From the NCBI GenBank assembly GCA_032622095.1, contig CP136066.1:202638978-202702977 (forward strand): 64,000 bases of DNA, given 5' to 3'. Positions within the stretch are counted from its first letter, which is position 1; the number at the start of each line of letters is the position of its first letter. The DNA comes from Siphonodentalium dalli. Taxonomy: Eukaryota > Mollusca > Scaphopoda > Gadilida > Siphonodentaliidae. The notes beneath the pieces were generated by a model. It saw nothing but the letters and a program-made list of their open reading frames with translations. It had not been told where the DNA came from and did not search any database. A program made the translations under genes and the position numbers. Of this stretch, positions 59,692 through 64,000 are shown piece by piece.

Positions 59692-59927
59692 CTTTCAAAT
59701 GCTAGTCGCAAAATAACAAACCCCACTCCAAAATAGAGTAAGCCAAAAGGCTGTGGTCGTTCAAGCCCATCATCAGAGTTGGTAAAATGGCCACTTTGAG
59801 TGGTTAGATCGGACACCTTTGTATACCAATTAAAATAGCTAGAATAACCACATGAGGTTGAATGCTTATAACTACCCAAAGGTAGTTGTAAGATTAACAA
59901 CCCATAGGTAGCAAAAATTCCAACCAC
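59692..59927 (-). CDS. Duplicated first coding exon of ceramide synthase (alternative or relic)
   Basis: The 3' part reads NSDDGLERPQPFGLLYFGVG then FVILRLAFE + AG and a donor GTATGG (59691-59686). It parallels exon 60229-60401: NSNDGIYRPQPVGLLYSFYF then GVGFIILRMAFE + AA. The donor position and phase are the same, so it could splice to 49214 and give ER-CIAI. The only length difference is two codons. Upstream similarity fades; the EWFWLPENLTW part is not recognisable, but the frame stays open to an ATG at 59927. It may supply an alternative N-terminus, or be a dead duplicate. Confidence 0.6.
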
Positions 59928-60228
59928 CCGCAGGTGGCAAAATTAACCACAGGGTAGTTCGTATTCATCCTTCTACCCAAAGTAGTTAAAATTTAGCCTC
60001 GTGTTGGGGAGTTAAATGTACTAACTTGGTGGTAAATTTAACTACCAAAGGTATATGAATTTTTAACTACCCACCTGGTGTCAGACAAAAACAAATAACC
60101 TCCCAAGGCACAGGGATGAATACGAACTACTCAAATTAGTAAATGTTTACAATTTACTTATAAGTTAATTTAGAAACTTTGAATTTAGTGTGTAAACTAA
60201 ATATTAATTAAATAATTATAGTACATAC

Positions 60229-60401
60229 TTTTCAAATGCCATTCGCAGAATAATAAACCCCACTCCAAAATAGAATGAATATAGTAAGCCAACAGGCTGT
60301 GGTCGATAAATCCCGTCATTAGAATTCTTCACGTCCTCCCATGTGAGGTTCTCAGGAAGCCAGAACCACTCGTTAAATACAATATTAGATATCTTCTCCA
60401 T
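60229..60401 (-). CDS. CERS: Ceramide synthase, first coding exon
   Basis: It starts with ATG at 60401: MEKISNIVFNEWFWLPENLT, W, then ...NSNDGIYRPQPVGLLYSFYF and GVGFIILRMAFE + AA (residues 1-57 and two bases). Donor GTATGT (60228-60223). The FW..FWLP.N.TW.D pattern, with an N-glycosylation sequon in ENLT (about residue 18), is the conserved N-terminus of ceramide synthases. The following hydrophobic stretch is the first membrane helix. A 3' splice site (TCTATTCCAG, exon edge about 60423) lies 22 bp upstream of the ATG, so a non-coding first exon probably sits further right. Confidence 0.94.
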
Positions 60402-60800
60402 CTTATATATTTATATTATAAACCTGGAATAGAAATAATTGCAGTTGTTATGATACAGTGCATGAACATAATTTATACCATAATTGGCTATGCTATTGTG
60501 TGTATAACACTTATTTTGTAAATTTCATCTTTACACCCTACTGAGGGTATAAAGATTCTACTGTTGGTATAAATTTCGACTGTGGTGTAAATGTTCCAAC
60601 GGCACTTTAAGTGTTAAACGTTTATACCCATAGTAGAACGACCCGTCATTTGACCTCTGGCGACCTCGCTGTCGAAATTTAGCCCAATTTTCGTCACGCC
60701 CGCTTCGCGAACTATATCCACAATTTTTCCGACTCAAAACGCTCTGAAATGCGATAAGTGGTCTAAACACAGAGATATATACTATCCAATTCCATTTACT
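60402..60800 (-). promoter_or_regulatory. 5' flank of the coding start, copy a of three
   Basis: Contains repeated ACTRTGGGTATAAA-like phrases (60535-60640) and continues into a GC-richer patch. The same order of phrases (TTATACCATAAT...TTTACACCCTACTGTG...TTTATACCCATAGTAGAAC...TGACCT) recurs at 62.6 and, in part, 63.54 kb. No TATA box or start site can be assigned with confidence. Confidence 0.55.
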
Positions 60801-61163
60801 GGGTTTACTTGTCGAAAAATGACAGATAAAAGTTAGTTTAAAGATGTTTTATGCTAGATGCACCGACAAAGTACACGTTTTATATAGGTCCGCGATAGCT
60901 GTTGAAAATCTAAACAAAAACAAACGCACGTGTTCGTCTGCCTTTCATTGTTCAAAGCGAACGACGGCTTACATTTTTTACAAGAACATATAGATTGTTA
61001 ATGGTATCTGCAATGTGGGAAATATGAATGTGTGTTCATATCAGCTGACTGATGCCCAAGAAAGTGGCGGATCACCGAATTAAGGCGAATTTCCTAGAAA
61101 TATGTATTACTACGTGTGACCCACATTTATGATAGCTTAACATAATTGGGTCAATCGGTGCAC

Positions 61164-62318
61164 TAGTCCAAGTCTTCTCGTACTAAAACCGGCTAAGATA
61201 TTGGGATGGAGGTGCCGGTCTTTAGTCCGAGTTCCAGGCCCATGCATTCTTATGACACGACTTAAGCGTTAGTGACCCGCTCAAATAAAACCACAATTAT
61301 ATGAAATAAAATATCACAATTGCGACAATAAACGGATATTTTCCGCAGAAGACATGCTATTTTATCTGAAACCCACATCAGTTGTGAATTTAAAACGGTA
61401 ATTTAATGCGAAAAGAGACATTTACCTCAAGTATGCGAACTCGGTTGACCTCGCGAACTGTGTTCGGCATTTTCCGTTGAAAATATTCCGTAGATTTTGG
61501 ACAACAACGCAAATTACGATGAATTCTCCATTGTAATCGTAATTATGTGTGTCAATAAATAAAATAATAAATAGATTAATTAAACATTGGAGATATAAAT
61601 GTAATACACTAAATAAATGAACCTTAAGTTTGAAAAGTCCCACTAAAACGGAAGAACTATATTTCGAAACTGTGTGATTCGGTTCTCCGATTATTTTATC
61701 AACACAGATGTCAAAATGCACATCACACGCATGGCAACTTGGCAAGTCAGACACAAGAGTTCTAATTTGCTCCAATTTTGACAAGTTGCTTGCGAAAATT
61801 GTCAACAAAACTACCGTTCTGATCCTCCATTATGTCATTAAGTTTTTAGTGCGGGAATTGTTCTGAAAGCACATAGAAAACTGGACTTTCGGGCGATCGG
61901 TTTTCGCCATTTTTGTTCGGAAAACCCGCGCTATATATAGAAACGGAAAGTAGAATTCCCAGAACAAACAGCGGATTATGCCGAACTTATTCGGACCACT
62001 TCGGCTTTCGGTTAAAACGTAAACAAACAGAGAAACAAATCGATGTTTGTGTCAATCAACCGGAATATTCTATGTGTAATTTAACATTAAAGTTAGATTA
62101 TTATACACCATTATGACCATAAGATGTAAGCCTTTCCGATGTATATAGCATCATGTATTGATTTGCTAGGTAAATCGAGTAAAATACACCACAAATTCCC
62201 GCCACAGATCGTGGGCGTAAGTCGTGTCATAGGATTGGTATACAAGCGGTCTTGGACTAAAGACCGGCACCTCCATCCCAATATCTTAGCCGGTTTTAGT
62301 ACGAGAAGACTTGGACTA
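61164..62318. mobile_element. Element with perfect 65-bp TIRs and 9-bp target duplication (MULE-like)
   Basis: The left arm TAGTCCAAGTCTTCTCGTAC + TAAAACCGGCTAAGATATTG + GGATGGAGGTGCCGG... (61164-61228) is exactly mirrored at 62254-62318. It is flanked by the identical 9 bp TCGGTGCAC (61155-61163 and 62319-62327). Long TIRs with a 9-bp duplication fit Mutator-like elements. The 1-kb interior has no recognisable transposase. It holds minus-strand frames, for example MEDQNGSFVDNFRKQLVKI just upstream of a longer overlapping frame (61422-61808), that could be captured host sequence. It interrupts the region between the duplicated 5' flanks. Confidence 0.85.
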
Positions 62319-62404
62319 TCGGTGCACATGCATGTTAACAGTCACCAACAAAGTAGGAATACATTTACGAAGCGTCCGAAGAATAATAATTATGTTATAA
62401 ACAA

Positions 62405-62545
62405 AATACACCCATAGTAGCCGACAATAACAAATTTTCACCACTCGTGGAATTGTGGTTTTAACCACTCGCCAAAGGCTCGTGGTTAAAACCACAATAC
62501 CACTCGTGGTGAATTTTTTTTATTCTCGGCTACTATGGGTGTATT
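62405..62545. mobile_element. Foldback element P, copy 1
   Basis: A 141-bp palindrome: AATACACCCATAGTAGCCGA...TTTCACCACTCGTGG...TTAACCACTCG, loop CCAAAGGC, and back. It sits in the second copy of the 5' flank, between TTATAAACAA and CTATATTTAAA. Confidence 0.85.
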
Positions 62546-62930
62546 CTATATTTAAATACTGTGTAAGCTGTGCATGTGAGGTTCTCTGGAAGTCAGAACC
62601 ATTCATTTAAAAAATACAATTATTTATACCATGACTCCCTATTGTACTGTGTACAAACATGCTATATAATAAATTTGTTCTGTACACCCTACTGTGTGTG
62701 AACAGGAGTACGACCGTGGGTAACACGTTTCTACTGTGGGTAACACGTTTGAATGGCATTTCAGTGGTTAAGGTTTATACCCATAGTAGAACTACATCCG
62801 TGTTGACCTTTCATTAACCTTCCGTGACCTCGATCAAAATGACTCTATTTTTAAAATGTAGCGCCTCGCGATGAAAACAATTTGATACTTTCGATTCAAT
62901 TGAATATTATACTCACTAATGCGATAAAAA
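62546..62930 (-). pseudogene. Second copy of 5' flank with exon-1 relic
   Basis: On the minus strand it encodes NEWF*LPENLT (62562-62595), matching codons 10-20 of the first coding exon but with TGG changed to the stop TGA. The following exon part and the donor are gone. The upstream phrases (TACACCCTACTGTGTGTGAA, TTTATACCCATAGTAGAACT, GACCTCGATC) match the flank of the real exon in order. Confidence 0.8.
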
Positions 62931-63391
62931 CGAACAGTTAATTCCGTGGAAATCACATCCAGATCAACAAATTGAACATATATTTCAAGAAATAGACGTA
63001 AAAATCTCGAACAACAAACGGTGAATTTCAAAATGACTTTCGTGGTTTCCTGTTGACTGTACGGCGGAGAAAAAAAGTTCCCGCAATGTGTTATATTTAT
63101 ATTCATTAAATTCGTATTCCCATATATATTCGTGTTGTTTATTTATGGCGGTTTCATTACAGTTTATTGTGAATTGGATACAATGATACCATATTCGTAC
63201 AATTGAATGTTGACCTAATTCAATGTATCAATACGCCTTATCAGCTGTGATAGTGTACGTCGATGTACGGCCAAGTGTGAGGAACACAACGGGGATGATT
63301 GTGAATGGTGCGACAGAATCATCTTAATTTAAGTGGGTTTATTTCGATTTCATAGCATTTTTTGCTCCTGTACCGGTCATGGTATAAACAA

Positions 63392-63533
63392 AATACAAAC
63401 GTAGTGTTTCTGAATACCAAATTTACACCACTCGTGGGATTGATGATTTACCACACTCGCTAAAGCTCGTATGGTAAATCATCAATCCCACTCGTGGTGT
63501 AAATTTGGTATTCAGAAACACTACGTGTGTATT
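63392..63533. mobile_element. Foldback element P, copy 2
   Basis: A 142-bp palindrome: AATACAAACGTAGTGTTTCT...TTTACACCACTCGTGG...ATTTACCACACTCG, loop CTAAAG, and back. The outer bases and ACCACTCGTGG are shared with copy 1; the middle differs. Confidence 0.85.
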
Positions 63534-63710
63534 CTATATTTATACCATAATTGCCTATTCTATTGTGTATATAACACGTATTTTGTAAACTTCATCTTTA
63601 CACCCTACTGTGTGTATACAGATTCCTACTATGGGTAAAAAAATCTACTGTGTGTGTAAATGTACAAACGTAATTACATGTGTTAAGTTCCTATGTCACA
63701 CTCATTTATA
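63534..63710 (-). repeat. Third partial copy of the ceramide synthase 5' flank
   Basis: TTATACCATAATTGCCTATT, GTATATAACACGTATTTTGT and CATCTTTACACCCTACTGTG closely follow 60472-60545. No exon sequence remains. 63711-64000 shows nothing further recognisable. Confidence 0.75.
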
Positions 63711-64000
63711 ATTGGAGATTGTTGTGATATCAATAGGATATGAGGAAAATTGCTTGCATTTCAATCAAATGAAACATTCTAGTGTTATATGAACTAGGAA
63801 ACACATGAAAGGTAATATCAAGTAACTGATGGCTCGGAAACAGGCCGACGTCATGGTGTAACTCTGTATCATTACGCGTGACGCACATTCATTACAGCTT
63901 CGTGTTTGTGTCTCTTGTTGAGGATACACATTAATATTAAACAGCGGAGTAGTTGATTTCGCGGTACAAATCAAAAATAATAATTATGGCATAAATAAAA

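Noticed and set aside
61422-61808. 128-codon minus-strand ORF as a host gene
   Set aside because: It lies wholly inside the 61164-62318 element and shows no recognisable domain. It is kept only as possible captured sequence.

Overview
The window is eukaryotic, AT-rich DNA that is mostly intron. No compact bacterial-type genes are present. The density of small DNA transposons, minisatellites and (ACGG)n-bearing repeats, together with a ceramide synthase of invertebrate type, suggests a marine invertebrate, most likely a bivalve mollusc. The organism is an inference; the sequence does not prove it.

The backbone is one host gene on the minus strand: a homeobox-containing ceramide synthase (CerS/Lass/LAG1 family). 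I could join nine coding exons, with compatible phases and GT/AG borders, from the start codon at 60401 to 2787. They are, in transcript order: 60229-60401, 49088-49214, 39151-39257, 33132-33189, 30507-30557, 25720-25812, 15504-15632, 12599-12705 and 2787-2940. Together they encode about 333 residues: the N-terminal membrane segment, the homeobox-like WFRxRR segment, and the TLC/Lag1 domain with its HH and LHDxSD motifs. The last exon, carrying the acidic C-terminal tail, appears to lie left of position 1. Several exons are too short, or lack an ATG, to show as ORFs. Two of them have tandemly duplicated 3' splice sites. The first coding exon has a duplicated partner at 59692, and the 5' flanking region is present in three diverged copies between 60.4 and 63.7 kb.

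The introns are filled with mobile DNA. (i) TTAA-flanked, piggyBac-like MITEs fall into several unrelated terminal families (B, C, D, L, M, N). (ii) An ATATGTGACCC family (A) is present. (iii) hAT-type elements include a 2.2-kb transposase-bearing copy with perfect terminal repeats and a perfect 8-bp target duplication (20523-22720), a second truncated copy (49648-50790), and MITE families E/F/G with 8-bp duplications. (iv) mariner-like palindromes (H) are present. (v) A 1155-bp element has perfect 65-bp terminal repeats and a 9-bp duplication (61164-62318). Families A, B, C and D have unrelated outer ends but share the same internal palindromic hairpin module; E, F and G share a second one. 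Tandem arrays include 49-bp (1.3-2.2 kb), 41-bp (29.6 kb) and 82-bp (35.1-36.8 kb) minisatellites. A 6.6-kb satellite (50.8-57.4 kb) of 46/38-bp units shows higher-order duplication.

The strongest candidates for something undescribed are the interchangeable hairpin modules, their consistent polarity, and the placement of these elements within 30-75 bp of at least five of the nine exons. One 51-nt exon has a hairpin element on each side.
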